Source: an uncultured Bacteroidota bacterium (GTDB lineage: Bacteria; Bacteroidota; Bacteroidia; 2-12-FULL-35-15). Taken from it: a stretch of 32,936 nt of DNA. Positions 1 to 9,105 of this stretch are shown here, piece after piece (position 1 is the first letter of the stretch; each line of letters begins with the position of its first letter). The position numbers and the translations under genes were made by a program. The stretch lies in NCBI GenBank assembly GCA_903911435.1, contig CAIWDF010000135.1, positions 1-32,936 of the forward strand. The letters run 5' to 3'. The notes under the pieces were generated by a model that searched no databases, had not been told where the DNA came from, and was given only the letters and a program-made list of their open reading frames with translations.

Positions 1-455
1 CATACCCTATCCACCCCATACAGACATCTCATAATTGGCATACAGGTATCTCATACACCGTATACAGACATCTCATAAACCATATACAGACATCTCGTAA
101 ACCGTATACAAGCACCCCATACCCCCATTTCGCCACCCCATATTCCGTATACAGGTATCTCATATAAAGCATACAGGTATCTCATAAACCGTATACAGAC
201 ATCTCATAAACCGTATACAAACATCTCGTAAACCGTATACAAACATCTCGTAAACCGTATACAGACATCTCATAAACCGTATACAAACATCTCGTAAACC
301 GTATATCCATATCTCGTAAACCGTATATCCACTTCTCCCAAACCGTATATCCACATCTCCCAATCCGTATGTCCTATTCTCCCAACTCGTATATTCTGTT
401 CTCCCAATAGACATTTCCACTCCTCCCAAACCGTATCTCCACATCTCTTATCTCC
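1..455. repeat. 22-bp degenerate tandem repeat array, about 20 copies
   Basis: The unit is about aaccgtatacagacatctca plus ta, 22 bases, repeated about 20 times. It is best conserved at about 160-310 and decays to the right, where units become pyrimidine-rich (tccacatctccca). It is cut by the left window edge. Because 22 is not a multiple of 3, successive copies pass through all three frames, and the minus strand stays open over 160-444 as a repetitive shadow peptide. The rest of the stretch to 625 is A+T-rich and holds only the promoter-like site at 584. I see no gene here. Whether this is an intergenic satellite or has a structural role cannot be told. Confidence 0.9.
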
Positions 456-583
456 CTTCTGCCCTACTTAGATTTGAAATGTGAGATTTAAAATATGAAA
501 TGGGCATTGAATTAACCACCTATAAAAAACCTAAACTACATTTGTTATTTAAAAAATTATAGATGATATAATCAAAACTTATC

Positions 584-591
584 TATATTTG
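584..591 (+). promoter_or_regulatory. Putative Bacteroidota -7 promoter element for the first permease
   Basis: TATATTTG matches the TAnnTTTG -7 consensus known in Bacteroidota and lies 34 bases before the ATG at 626. No convincing -33 TTG is seen at the usual spacing. Confidence 0.45.
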
Positions 592-625
592 AAACTCATA
601 ATTAAAACAACATTATTTAAAGCCT

Positions 626-2311
626 ATGTCAATATTTAGAAAAAAATCGTTGGAATCGCTACTAGCTCATTCGGCAGAAACAGATGGAGGACTGAAACGA
701 ACCCTAGGAATGTGGTCGTTAATAGCACTTGGTATAGGAGCCATTATAGGGGCAGGATTGTTTGTGCGAACTGCAGCAGCCTCGGCCGAAGCAGCTGGTC
801 CGGCAGTAACGCTTTCGTTTGTGGTAGCCGCCATTGGATGTGCTTTTGCAGGCCTCTGTTATGCCGAATTTGCATCGATGATACCCATTGCGGGTAGTGC
901 GTACACGTATGCTTATGCCACCATGGGCGAGTTGATAGCTTGGATAATTGGTTGGGCATTGATATTGGAATATGCCTTGGGGGCAGCCACTGTGTCGATA
1001 GCGTGGAGCGAATACTTGAATAAATTGTTGGGAGGTGCTATTCCGTTTGAATGGTGTCATTCGCCTTTCGAGGTAAGCGTTAGTGGAGTGCATGGGTTTG
1101 TGAACCTTCCGGCTCTCTTCATTTTATTATTACTTACCTTATTATTAATTAAAGGAACGCAAGAATCGGCTGCAGTGAATGCTATCATTGTTTTTCTAAA
1201 GGTTTCGATTGTACTTATATTTATAGTACTAGGTTGGCAGTTCATAAAACCCGAAAACCATACACCTTACTTAATACCCGAAGGAGTGGCAGGCCATACT
1301 GGATTCTTCACGTGGGGATGGGCAGGTGTGCTGAAGGGTGCGGGCATTGTATTTTTCGCTTTCATTGGTTTTGATGCGGTGTCGACAGCTGCGCAAGAAG
1401 CTAAAAACCCAAAACGCGATATGCCAATAGGTATCTTGGGGTCGTTGGTGGTGTGTACGTTTTTATACATTGTGTTCTCGCATGTGCTTACTGGAGTGGC
1501 CAATTGGCAAGAGTTTGGCGACCCAACAAAAGGTAAAGAAGCATCGGTGGCTTACGCTATTTCAACTTATATGCATGGCTACGGATGGTTGGCAACGGCA
1601 GTTACGGTGGCTATTCTAGCAGGGTTTTCATCGGTTATACTGGTGATGTTGATGGGTCAAAGCAGGGTCTTCTTTTCGATGTCGAACGATGGTTTATTAC
1701 CAAAAGTATTCTCGCATCTTCATCCAAAGTTTCGTACACCGTATAAATCGAATCTTATGTTATTTGCATTTGTGGGTATATTCGGAGGTTTTATACCGGG
1801 CAGCATAGCTGGCGACTTAACGTCAATAGGCACTTTACTAGCATTCGTTTTAGTGTGTGCCGGTATATGGATATTGCGCAGAAGCGACCCAAAAGCCGAA
1901 CGCCCTTTCCGCACTCCTTTGGTACCTCTGGTTCCGATATTAGGAATGGGAGTATGTACATTGATGATTATTTCGCTCGACCGATTTACACAACAGTCGG
2001 CACTTATATGGATGTTGATTGGGCTTGATGTGTATTTATTGTTCGGCTTGAAAAACAGTATATTCAATCACGGAGAAGAAGCGCATCATAAGTTCAGAGG
2101 GCAAAACTCGGCATCTGTTGCAGGCATCATGTGTGCATTGTTCTTACTCATTTTAACGGTATTGGATTATTATTTCAAGCATGTGGAGTTTATGGCAAAT
2201 CAAAACAATACTCCTGTGCCATCGCGTCCTTATTTCTTTTTGATATTTGCTCTGCTTCACTTAGGCATATTTATATTAAGTAGGATGAGGAAGAATAAAA
2301 CAGGGTTATAA
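626..2311 (+). CDS. APC-superfamily amino acid permease (CAT/YfnA-like)
   Basis: A polytopic inner-membrane protein of 561 residues, likely a proton-coupled amino-acid importer. The first membrane segment carries the APC signature GIGAIIGAGLF at residues 36-46, and about 12-14 hydrophobic segments follow. The C-terminal pair of segments after residue ~440 and the length above 500 fit the cationic amino-acid transporter (CAT)-like branch better than the shorter branches. The ATG at 626 is the first in-frame start after a TAnnTTTG element. A perfect hairpin terminator follows at 2344, so it is probably transcribed alone. Substrate cannot be read from sequence. It is followed by a second, only distantly related APC permease. 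Confidence 0.9.
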   Translation: MSIFRKKSLESLLAHSAETDGGLKRTLGMWSLIALGIGAIIGAGLFVRTAAASAEAAGPAVTLSFVVAAIGCAFAGLCYAEFASMIPIAGSAYTYAYATMGELIAWIIGWALILEYALGAATVSIAWSEYLNKLLGGAIPFEWCHSPFEVSVSGVHGFVNLPALFILLLLTLLLIKGTQESAAVNAIIVFLKVSIVLIFIVLGWQFIKPENHTPYLIPEGVAGHTGFFTWGWAGVLKGAGIVFFAFIGFDAVSTAAQEAKNPKRDMPIGILGSLVVCTFLYIVFSHVLTGVANWQEFGDPTKGKEASVAYAISTYMHGYGWLATAVTVAILAGFSSVILVMLMGQSRVFFSMSNDGLLPKVFSHLHPKFRTPYKSNLMLFAFVGIFGGFIPGSIAGDLTSIGTLLAFVLVCAGIWILRRSDPKAERPFRTPLVPLVPILGMGVCTLMIISLDRFTQQSALIWMLIGLDVYLLFGLKNSIFNHGEEAHHKFRGQNSASVAGIMCALFLLILTVLDYYFKHVEFMANQNNTPVPSRPYFFLIFALLHLGIFILSRMRKNKTGL

Positions 2312-2343
2312 AAGAACATGAATTTAATAATGTAATAAACACT

Positions 2344-2372
2344 AAAAAGGACGGAATTTTCCCGTCCTTTTT
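2344..2372 (+). terminator. Rho-independent terminator
   Basis: Arms aaaaaggacgg (2344-2354) and ccgtccttttt (2362-2372) pair perfectly over 11 bp around a 7-base loop and end in a T-run. It lies between the two permease genes and ends 20 bases before the second start, so the second gene's transcription must start very close by or arise from read-through. Confidence 0.88.
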
Positions 2373-2392
2373 AGTTCAACAAATAAAGATAG

Positions 2393-3829
2393 ATGTCGCA
2401 AGAATTAAAACGTTCGCTTGGATTAGTAGATGCCACTAGTATAGTTTCGGGTTCCATGATAGGTTCAGGTATATTTATTGTTACCACCTTTATGGCTCGC
2501 GATATTGGGGCTTCGGGCTGGTTGTTGGTATTGTGGCTCATCACAGGATTGATAACGGTAACAGCAGCGCTAAGTTATGGTGAGTTAGCTGGCATGATGC
2601 CCAATGCAGGAGGGCAATACGTTTACATTCAACGAGCCTATGGAAGAATGATTTCTTTTCTTTATGGTTGGACTGTGTTCACCGTAATTCAAACAGGAGT
2701 GATAGCGGCTGTGGCTGTGGCGTTTGCAAAATACACTTCGGTGTTTTTTCCGGAATTGAATACCGTATGCATTGCATTGGGCTCGTTCTTGCAAATTACA
2801 TTTGCTCAACTATTGGCTATTGTGAGCATTGTTGTTCTCACTTTTTTCAATAGCCGAGGCGTACAAAATGGAAAAACCATTCAACTTATATTCACCTCAG
2901 CCAAATTGTTTGCCCTCTTTGCATTAATCATCTTGGGCATTGCCATTGGTCTAAAAGGAAATACATTGATAGAAAACTTTAAAGACATGTGGTCGGCTAG
3001 CAAAACAACGATTAATAACGGAGTGATAACGGTGATACCACTCACAGGATTCGCTTTGGCAGGAGCTATGGGAGCAACGATTATCAATTCGCTTTTCTCG
3101 AGCGATGCATGGAACAATGTTACCTTTATAGCAGGCGAGATAAAAGACCCTAAGAAAAATATCCCTCGAAGTTTATTTCTTGGAACACTCATCGTTACTA
3201 TCATTTACATTCTTGCGAACATTGCTTATCTTTCTTTATTGCCTTTGCATGGAAATCCAGCAGCAAGTGATGTTATTGGTCAGGGCATTATGTTCCCGAA
3301 CAACGACCGAGTGGGTGCTGCAGCAGCATCAGTAATCTTTGGCAATTCGGCAGTTTATATCATGGCAGCATTAATCATGGTTTCTACTTTTGGTTGCAAC
3401 AATGGCATTGTTCTTTCGGGAGCGCGATTGTTTTATGCCATGGCAAAAGATGGGTTATTCTTTAAACGTGCTGAAACATTGAACACAAAACAAGTACCTG
3501 CAAAAGCGTTGTGGTTGCAATGCATATGGGCTAGTGTACTTTGCCTTTCGGGCAAGTACAGCGATTTGTTAACCTATGCCACATTTGCCTCTCTTTTGTT
3601 TTATATCTTAACAATAGCGGGTATATTTATTTTACGTAAAAAAGAACCAAATACCGAACGACCTTATAAAGCTTTTGGATATCCTGTGGTGCCAGCCATC
3701 TACATCATTGTAACGACAGCTATTTGTATCGACTTGCTGATATACGATACCAAGAACACAGGGTTAGGATTATTAATTGTTTTGCTGGGTATTCCAGTTT
3801 ACTATATGACGAAGAAAAAAATGACATAA
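2393..3829 (+). CDS. APC-superfamily amino acid permease (LAT/SteT-like)
   Basis: A 478-residue inner-membrane transporter with about 12 hydrophobic segments. The N-terminal signature SGSMIGSGIF at residues 19-28 and the length fit the L-type/SteT-like amino-acid exchanger or permease group. The ATG at 2393 lies 20 bases after the terminator hairpin of the upstream permease. The two neighbouring permeases differ in length and in most positions, so they are not a recent duplication and probably handle different substrates. A hairpin at 3841-3867 follows the stop codon. Substrate is not determinable from sequence. Confidence 0.9.
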   Translation: MSQELKRSLGLVDATSIVSGSMIGSGIFIVTTFMARDIGASGWLLVLWLITGLITVTAALSYGELAGMMPNAGGQYVYIQRAYGRMISFLYGWTVFTVIQTGVIAAVAVAFAKYTSVFFPELNTVCIALGSFLQITFAQLLAIVSIVVLTFFNSRGVQNGKTIQLIFTSAKLFALFALIILGIAIGLKGNTLIENFKDMWSASKTTINNGVITVIPLTGFALAGAMGATIINSLFSSDAWNNVTFIAGEIKDPKKNIPRSLFLGTLIVTIIYILANIAYLSLLPLHGNPAASDVIGQGIMFPNNDRVGAAAASVIFGNSAVYIMAALIMVSTFGCNNGIVLSGARLFYAMAKDGLFFKRAETLNTKQVPAKALWLQCIWASVLCLSGKYSDLLTYATFASLLFYILTIAGIFILRKKEPNTERPYKAFGYPVVPAIYIIVTTAICIDLLIYDTKNTGLGLLIVLLGIPVYYMTKKKMT

Positions 3830-3840
3830 TATAAATCAAC

Positions 3841-3867
3841 ACCAAGCTAGCTCATCGTGAGCTTGGT
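3841..3867 (+). terminator. Hairpin, probable weak terminator after the second permease
   Basis: Arms accaagct (3841-3848) and agcttggt (3860-3867) pair perfectly; an inner gctca/tgagc pairing is an alternative. Only a short T-run follows. The hairpin covers the GTG at 3857, which argues against that codon as the start of the next gene. Confidence 0.5.
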
Positions 3868-3883
3868 TTCAAAAGAGCACAAG

Positions 3884-4831
3884 ATGAAACAGTTTATTCG
3901 CGATTTCCTAAGCTTCCATCGAGGCGAAAAGAGAGGTATAGTTATACTCCTTGGTATTGTTATTATCCTCATTCTTTATTTGAATTATTCCTACCTCTTC
4001 TATTCTCCTCCCGAGAAAATTGATTTCACTTCATTCGAAAAAAGAATAAAAAGTTTCAACGATTCTATTCGACAAGAAACCGATTCCATTGATGATTACA
4101 ATCAATCGAAAAGGCAAAACTATTTCCATACAAAAGAGGAAAAACCTTTAGGGATAAAAGGCGAACGTTTTATGTTTAACCCCAACCAATTGCCTGATAA
4201 GGATTGGAAACGTTTGGGATTCTCGGAGAAGCAAATAAAGATGCTCGACAATTACCAAGCAAAAGGAGGAAAGTATAGAACCAAAGCCGATGTAAAAAAA
4301 ATGTATTGCATATCGGATGAAATGTACAAAAGTCTTGAGCCTTACATAGCAATACCCGAGAAGAAACCAGACAGCCTTGCAACCAAACGTTTCGTGAAAG
4401 ACACGGCAAAATATATTCCTCCAAAAAGAGAATTGGTTTTGGTGGAATTGAATTCGGCCGACTCGCTTGCACTAACAAAAATTAGAGGAATAAAAGCATT
4501 CTATGCTAAAAAAATAATCGAACATAGAAATGAACTTGGTGGATATTGCCGAAAAGAACAGTTGATGGAGCTATGGAAATTTGATCAGGAGAAGTATGAT
4601 GGGGTAGAAAAACAAGTAACTGTGGATGCAAGTGCCATCAAAAAAATTGCCATTAATAGTTGCACGGCCAAGGAACTGAAGCATCCCTATCTCACCTGGA
4701 ATATGGTGAATGGTATCATCAATTACCGCTCAAAACATGGAAAGTTCACAACTATTGAAGATATAAAGAAAACAGATTTGGTAGATGACGAAACTTACCG
4801 TAAAATTGTACCTTATTTAAAACTTGACTAA
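3884..4831 (+). CDS. Membrane-anchored helix-hairpin-helix (ComEA-like) protein
   Basis: A 315-residue protein with a basic N-terminus, one membrane segment at about residues 18-40, a charged linker, and several helix-hairpin-helix repeats in the rest. Typical HhH patterns include LNSADSLALTKIRGI followed by an IIEHRNELGGY stretch, and a last repeat ending KHGKFTTIEDIKK. HhH repeats of the ComEA kind bind DNA non-specifically. Topology puts the domains on the outer face if the N-terminus is inside. I choose ATG 3884 over the in-frame GTG at 3857 because that codon lies inside a terminator-like hairpin and adds nine polar residues. The stop codon directly abuts the apt ATG, so the two are probably one operon. 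A role in DNA uptake is only inference. Confidence 0.8.
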   Translation: MKQFIRDFLSFHRGEKRGIVILLGIVIILILYLNYSYLFYSPPEKIDFTSFEKRIKSFNDSIRQETDSIDDYNQSKRQNYFHTKEEKPLGIKGERFMFNPNQLPDKDWKRLGFSEKQIKMLDNYQAKGGKYRTKADVKKMYCISDEMYKSLEPYIAIPEKKPDSLATKRFVKDTAKYIPPKRELVLVELNSADSLALTKIRGIKAFYAKKIIEHRNELGGYCRKEQLMELWKFDQEKYDGVEKQVTVDASAIKKIAINSCTAKELKHPYLTWNMVNGIINYRSKHGKFTTIEDIKKTDLVDDETYRKIVPYLKLD

Positions 4832-5359
4832 ATGCTTAAACGTAAAATAAAAGACACCATTCGCGATGTGGCTGATTTCCCTAAACCAGGAATATTATTC
4901 AAAGACATCACACCATTGTTTCACAATCAGCAATTGTGCAATGAAATTGTTTCCGCATTTGCTAAAGACCTTGATGAGCGCAAAATAAATGCTATCATTG
5001 GGGTGGAGAGTCGCGGATTTTTATTTGGATTTGCTTTGGCAAATAAATTAAACATTCCTTTCATCCTTGTTCGTAAAGCAGGTAAACTTCCATTCAAAAC
5101 CATCTCGTATGAATACGAGTTGGAATATGGTAGTGCAAAAGTGGAAATGCAGGTAAACGAAATTCAGCCAGGCTGGAACGTAATCATTCATGATGATTTG
5201 TTAGCTACTGGCGGTACTGCCGAAGCTGCTGCTAAGCTTGTCAACATGCAAGGTGGCAATGTAGCTGGATTTGCTTTTGTAGTCGAATTAGATTTTCTGA
5301 AAGGTCGCGAGCGATTAACACAATACTCAGAACATATTCACAGTTTGATTAACTACTAA
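4832..5359 (+). CDS. apt: Adenine phosphoribosyltransferase
   Basis: Cytoplasmic purine-salvage enzyme joining adenine and PRPP to give AMP and pyrophosphate. The PRPP-binding loop VIIHDDLLATGGTA is at residues 117-130, preceded by the family patterns DFPKPGILFKDITPL (15-29) and GVESRGFLFG (57-66). The length of 175 is typical. The ATG follows the stop of the HhH gene with no gap, so translation is probably coupled. Confidence 0.96.
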   Translation: MLKRKIKDTIRDVADFPKPGILFKDITPLFHNQQLCNEIVSAFAKDLDERKINAIIGVESRGFLFGFALANKLNIPFILVRKAGKLPFKTISYEYELEYGSAKVEMQVNEIQPGWNVIIHDDLLATGGTAEAAAKLVNMQGGNVAGFAFVVELDFLKGRERLTQYSEHIHSLINY

Positions 5360-5416
5360 GTTTACCGACCGACATCTTAATTTCGTCTGTTTAAAAAGCC
5401 TTATACTTGACATTAA

Positions 5417-5438
5417 TGCATCGTTTCTAACGAATGCA
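5417..5438. other. Imperfect hairpin in the apt / ABC-F gap
   Basis: tgcatcgtt (5417-5425) pairs with aacgaatgca (5429-5438) with one bulged base and a 3-base loop. It lies 58 bases after apt and has no T-run. It might end apt transcription or shape the leader of the next gene; function is unknown. Confidence 0.35.
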
Positions 5439-5461
5439 TATCAATTGCTGAAGGAATAAGC

Positions 5462-5470
5462 TATATTTGC
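5462..5470 (+). promoter_or_regulatory. Putative -7 promoter element of the ABC-F gene
   Basis: TATATTTGC is a full match to TAnnTTTGY. It lies 34 bases before the TTG start at 5504. A TTG at 5445-5447 is upstream but 14 bases away, shorter than the usual spacing. Confidence 0.55.
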
Positions 5471-5503
5471 ATTCTTTTAATCCTAACAACCTAGAGAACT
5501 AAA

Positions 5504-7408
5504 TTGAATTATCTATCAGTAGAATCGATTTCTAAATCGTACGGTCCAAAATTATTATTCGACAAAATAAGTTTCGGTCTTAATAAGAGTCAACGCATCG
5601 GACTTATTGCCAAAAACGGAGCAGGGAAATCAACCTTGTTGAAAATAATTATGGGAAAAGAAATACCCGATGAAGGGAATATTACTTTTCGCAAGGACAT
5701 CAGCGTTATTTATCTTGATCAAAACCCTTTGTTTGATGAGAACAGCACAGTACTTGAGGCCATATACAACACCAATAATCCTTCACTAAATGCTGTTCGT
5801 GATTATGAGCGAGCACTTCTGGATTTTGAAAAAGAATATAACGAAGGAACTTCGGTTCGACTTGAGGAATGTTCGGCTATGATGGACAAACTCGAAGCTT
5901 GGAGTGTAGAAGCTAAGATACATGAAGTGCTTCAACGTCTCAAAATTGCTTTTCTCGATAAAACCATTGGAACTCTTTCGGGAGGACAAAAAAAGCGGGT
6001 AGCACTCGCCAAGGTATTGATTGACGAACCCGACTTATTAATATTGGATGAGCCCACCAATCACTTGGATGTAGAGATGATTGAATGGCTCGAAAATTAT
6101 TTAATCACTCGCGATTTAACGTTGTTACTTGTATCTCACGATAGGTATTTTCTCGACAGTGTTTGCAGTGAGATTATTGAAATAGATGCAGGAAAGATAT
6201 TTCATTACCGTGGCAACTTTCAGTATTTTGTAGAAAAGAAAGCTGAGCGTGAAGACATGGAAAATTCGGAAATAGACAAAGCCAAAAACCTTTACCGAAG
6301 AGAATTAGAATGGGTTCGGAAAATGCCACGCGCAAGAGGAACAAAAGCTAAGTATCGTGTTGATTCGTTTTATGAAGTAAAAGATAAAGCGTTCAGTAAA
6401 AAGGTGGAAGAAAAGCTTGAACTGTCAGTAAAAATGACTCGTTTGGGAGGTAAGATATTAGAGCTTATTAAACTTAGAAAAGCATACGGCACTACTCCAA
6501 TACTAAATAACTTTTCCTACACTTTCAAAAAAGGTGAAAAGATTGGCATCATTGGGAAGAATGGTGTTGGTAAGACCACCTTCCTGAATATGATTATGGG
6601 AACGGAGCAACCCGATGCTGGCAAAATTCAAACAGGTGAAACCATTGTGTTTGGCTATTATTCTCAAGATGGTTTGATATTGAATGAAGATAAAAGGGTG
6701 ATAGAAGTAGTAAAGGACATTGCTGATTTTATTCCGTTGGCAGATGGAAGTAAACTCACTGCATCTCAACTTTTACAAAAGTTTCAATTCAATCCTGATG
6801 TTCAATATAATTTCGTTTCGAAATTAAGTGGAGGCGAAAAACGCAGGTTGTATCTGATGACTGTATTAATCAAAAATCCGAACTTTTTGATTCTTGATGA
6901 ACCTACGAATGACCTTGACATATTGACCTTGGCTGTACTTGAAGATTTCTTAACCACATTTCAAGGTTGTGTTCTGATTGTTACTCACGACCGGTATTTT
7001 ATGGATAAGATGGTTGATCACCTTTTTGTATTCGAAGGCAATGGAGTGGTAAGAGACTTTCCTGGGAACTATACTGAATACAGAGACAAAAAAGAACAAG
7101 AGGAAAAACAACTAAAGAAGGAAGAAACAAAAATAAGTGCACCCGTAAAAGCGGAAGAACCTAAAGAGGAAATCCCTGAAGTATCTGCTAACAAAAAGAA
7201 GCCAAGCTTTAAAGAGAAGTTTGAGTTCGAACAATTGGAAAAAGAAATTGCTGCGTTAGAAGAAGAAAAGAAAAAGCTAACAGACTTATTGAATGCAGGT
7301 AGTTCTAATCACGAAGACATGATTAAATGGGCTAGCGATATTGGTAAATTAGAATCTGAATTAGATGATAAATCTTTTCGTTGGATGGTGCTTAGCGAAT
7401 TGATGTAA
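5504..7408 (+). CDS. ABC-F family ATPase (Uup-like)
   Basis: A soluble 634-residue protein with two ABC ATPase domains and no membrane segments. Domain 1 has Walker A AKNGAGKST at 36-44, the signature LSGGQKKRVALAK and Walker B LLILDEPTNHLD. Domain 2 has GKNGVGKTT, LSGGEKRR and FLILDEPTNDLD. A charged linker joins them, and a Lys/Glu-rich tail ending in a coiled-coil segment follows, as in Uup. ABC-F proteins act on ribosomes; Uup-type members are linked to ribosome function or DNA repair rather than proven antibiotic resistance. The start is a TTG: it gives NYLSVE, the usual N-terminus, and no better ATG is upstream. It converges on threonine aldolase with a 2-base gap. Confidence 0.92.
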   Translation: MNYLSVESISKSYGPKLLFDKISFGLNKSQRIGLIAKNGAGKSTLLKIIMGKEIPDEGNITFRKDISVIYLDQNPLFDENSTVLEAIYNTNNPSLNAVRDYERALLDFEKEYNEGTSVRLEECSAMMDKLEAWSVEAKIHEVLQRLKIAFLDKTIGTLSGGQKKRVALAKVLIDEPDLLILDEPTNHLDVEMIEWLENYLITRDLTLLLVSHDRYFLDSVCSEIIEIDAGKIFHYRGNFQYFVEKKAEREDMENSEIDKAKNLYRRELEWVRKMPRARGTKAKYRVDSFYEVKDKAFSKKVEEKLELSVKMTRLGGKILELIKLRKAYGTTPILNNFSYTFKKGEKIGIIGKNGVGKTTFLNMIMGTEQPDAGKIQTGETIVFGYYSQDGLILNEDKRVIEVVKDIADFIPLADGSKLTASQLLQKFQFNPDVQYNFVSKLSGGEKRRLYLMTVLIKNPNFLILDEPTNDLDILTLAVLEDFLTTFQGCVLIVTHDRYFMDKMVDHLFVFEGNGVVRDFPGNYTEYRDKKEQEEKQLKKEETKISAPVKAEEPKEEIPEVSANKKKPSFKEKFEFEQLEKEIAALEEEKKKLTDLLNAGSSNHEDMIKWASDIGKLESELDDKSFRWMVLSELM

Positions 7409-7416
7409 TATTACAT
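7403..7416. other. Perfect 14-bp palindrome spanning two convergent stop codons
   Basis: atgtaatattacat holds the TAA of the ABC-F gene (7406-7408) and the TAA of threonine aldolase on the other strand (7411-7413). Both proteins end Met-stop, which by itself generates most of the symmetry. Confidence 0.6.
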
Positions 7417-8427
7417 ACTCTTCAATACCTTTTCTGTTCTATCCAACATATCATCAGTGAAATCTAAATGGGTTACAAATCGAATAGCTTGTTTTCCAAA
7501 ACCTGTTGCCTTGATGTCATGCTTAGCTAAATTCTTTACAAAGTCTTCTGGTTTTAATTTATCATTCAAATTAAAAATAATGATGTTAGTATCTACTGGC
7601 AATACATTATCGATAAAGGAAAGACTTTTCATTGTATCGGCTAATTGCTTTGCTCTTTTGTGGTCGTCCCTCAATCTATTAATATTGTTATCTAAGGCAT
7701 AAATTCCGGCTGCTGCCAAATAACCAGCTTGACGCATTCCTCCACCAAAAACTTTTCTCACCCTTCTTGCTTTTCGAATAAATTCTTTGTCACCTAACAA
7801 GACAGAGCCTACTGGTGCTCCCAGCCCTTTTGATAAACAAACCGAAATAGAATCAAAGAGGTTACCAAGATCCATTGGAGTATAATCGTTCTCAACGATA
7901 GCGTTAAAAACACGTGCTCCGTCAAGATGATAAGCCAATTTATTCTGTTTACAAACTTGATGCAGTTGTTTCATTTGGTCGAGCGTGTAATAACTCCCTC
8001 CTGCACGATTAGCAGTATTCTCAACACATACCAAACTGGTTTTTGTTAACCAATCAAACGTTGGATTAATACTCTCGACCACTTGTTGAGCAGATATTCG
8101 TCCTCGCTCCCCAGGTATTAATTTTGCCTGAACACCTGAATTGAAGGATATTCCACCACCTTCGTAATTATAAATATGCGCAGTGGTATCACACAAAACC
8201 TCATCACCAGGTTGAGTGTGAACTTTAATGGCAATTTGATTAGTCATAGTGCCAGATGGGCAAAACAGGGCTTTCTCTTTTCTGAAAAGCGCAGCCACTT
8301 TTTCTTCGAGCTTATTAACAGTAGGCTCTTCGTTAAAAACATCATCTCCAACTTCGGCACTAAACATGGCTTCCAGCATTCCCTTCGAAGGCTTGGTAAC
8401 AGTATCACTCCTTAAATCAATTATCAT
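7411..8427 (-). CDS. ltaE: Low-specificity threonine aldolase
   Basis: A PLP enzyme (fold type I) cleaving threonine or allo-threonine to glycine and acetaldehyde. The opening [10 protein letters not shown] and the segments [12 protein letters not shown] (54-64) and HLDGAR (167-172) are family hallmarks. The Schiff-base lysine is K200 in [12 protein letters not shown], and H84 is placed to stack on the cofactor. The length of 338 is normal. It is last in a minus-strand run after ywbE and an O-methyltransferase, 34 bases behind the latter. With glycine C-acetyltransferase at 17524, it gives the strain two routes between threonine-derived carbon and glycine. Confidence 0.95.
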   Translation of the reverse strand: MIIDLRSDTVTKPSKGMLEAMFSAEVGDDVFNEEPTVNKLEEKVAALFRKEKALFCPSGTMTNQIAIKVHTQPGDEVLCDTTAHIYNYEGGGISFNSGVQAKLIPGERGRISAQQVVESINPTFDWLTKTSLVCVENTANRAGGSYYTLDQMKQLHQVCKQNKLAYHLDGARVFNAIVENDYTPMDLGNLFDSISVCLSKGLGAPVGSVLLGDKEFIRKARRVRKVFGGGMRQAGYLAAAGIYALDNNINRLRDDHKRAKQLADTMKSLSFIDNVLPVDTNIIIFNLNDKLKPEDFVKNLAKHDIKATGFGKQAIRFVTHLDFTDDMLDRTEKVLKSM

Positions 8428-8461
8428 AGTTTATTAAATTTTGTATTATTATCTTGAACAA

Positions 8462-9103
8462 TTACTTTTTTCTTGCAATCATTAATCCATCTCGTATTGG
8501 AAGCAACATGTTTTCAACGCGACTATCGTCATTTACTTTCTTATTAAACGCATCAATAGCTTTGGTGTCGGCATCCATTTTATCAAACGAATCCACTACC
8601 TTACCACTCCACAAAACATTATCAGCAATTATATAACCACCACTTTTCACGTTATCAAAAACCAAATCATAATAATTCGCGTAGTTTTTTTTGTCGGCAT
8701 CTATAAATACAATATCATATATCTTATTTATTGAAGGTATGATTTCAAGGGCATTACCAATGTAATAGTTTATTTTCTCATTCAAACCCGCCTCGCTAAA
8801 AAACCCACGAACCATTTTTTCTAATTCTTCATTTATATCAATGGTGTGTAATTCGCCACCCTCAATTAATCCTTGTGCTAAGCAAATGGCAGAATAACCT
8901 GTGTAAGTACCTATCTCCAAAATTTGTTTTGGTTGAATCATCTTGCTTAGCATGCTCAGAACATTCCCTTGCATATGCCCAGAAAGCATACGAGGCATCA
9001 ATACTTTTGCATTGGTTTCTCTATTAATTTTTCTCAGTATGGCGGACTCTTGTTGCGAATGCAAGAGCGCATAATTTTCAATTCTTTCGTCTATAAATTC
9101 CAT
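8462..9103 (-). CDS. Class I SAM-dependent O-methyltransferase (family 3, catechol/caffeoyl-CoA OMT-like)
   Basis: A cytosolic 213-residue methyltransferase. The SAM motif LEIGTYTGYSA, the acidic TIDINEE at the end of strand 2, and FIDADKKNY with its metal-binding Asp mark the divalent-cation-dependent OMT family 3. The lid region after NVLWSGKV is also typical. I choose the ATG at 9103, two bases after the ywbE stop; a TTG at 9109 overlapping that stop is also possible. The tight spacing suggests translational coupling. The natural substrate is unknown; bacterial members often act on small catechols or on tRNA (TrmR). Confidence 0.9.
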   Translation of the reverse strand: MEFIDERIENYALLHSQQESAILRKINRETNAKVLMPRMLSGHMQGNVLSMLSKMIQPKQILEIGTYTGYSAICLAQGLIEGGELHTIDINEELEKMVRGFFSEAGLNEKINYYIGNALEIIPSINKIYDIVFIDADKKNYANYYDLVFDNVKSGGYIIADNVLWSGKVVDSFDKMDADTKAIDAFNKKVNDDSRVENMLLPIRDGLMIARKK

Positions 9104-9105
9104 TA

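Noticed and set aside
160-444. 94-residue minus-strand reading frame over the left repeat
   Set aside because: It is only the 22-bp repeat read through three phases (YGLRD, IRFMR, YTVYE in turn), with no non-repetitive domain or start context.
1-455. CRISPR array
   Set aside because: Units are contiguous 22-mers with no unique spacers, and no cas genes are near.
626-3829. Tandem duplication of a permease gene
   Set aside because: The two permeases share only superfamily signatures and differ in length and C-terminal layout, so they are not a recent duplicate.
3857-3883. GTG start extending the HhH protein by nine residues
   Set aside because: The codon lies within a perfect 8-bp hairpin that probably ends the permease transcript.
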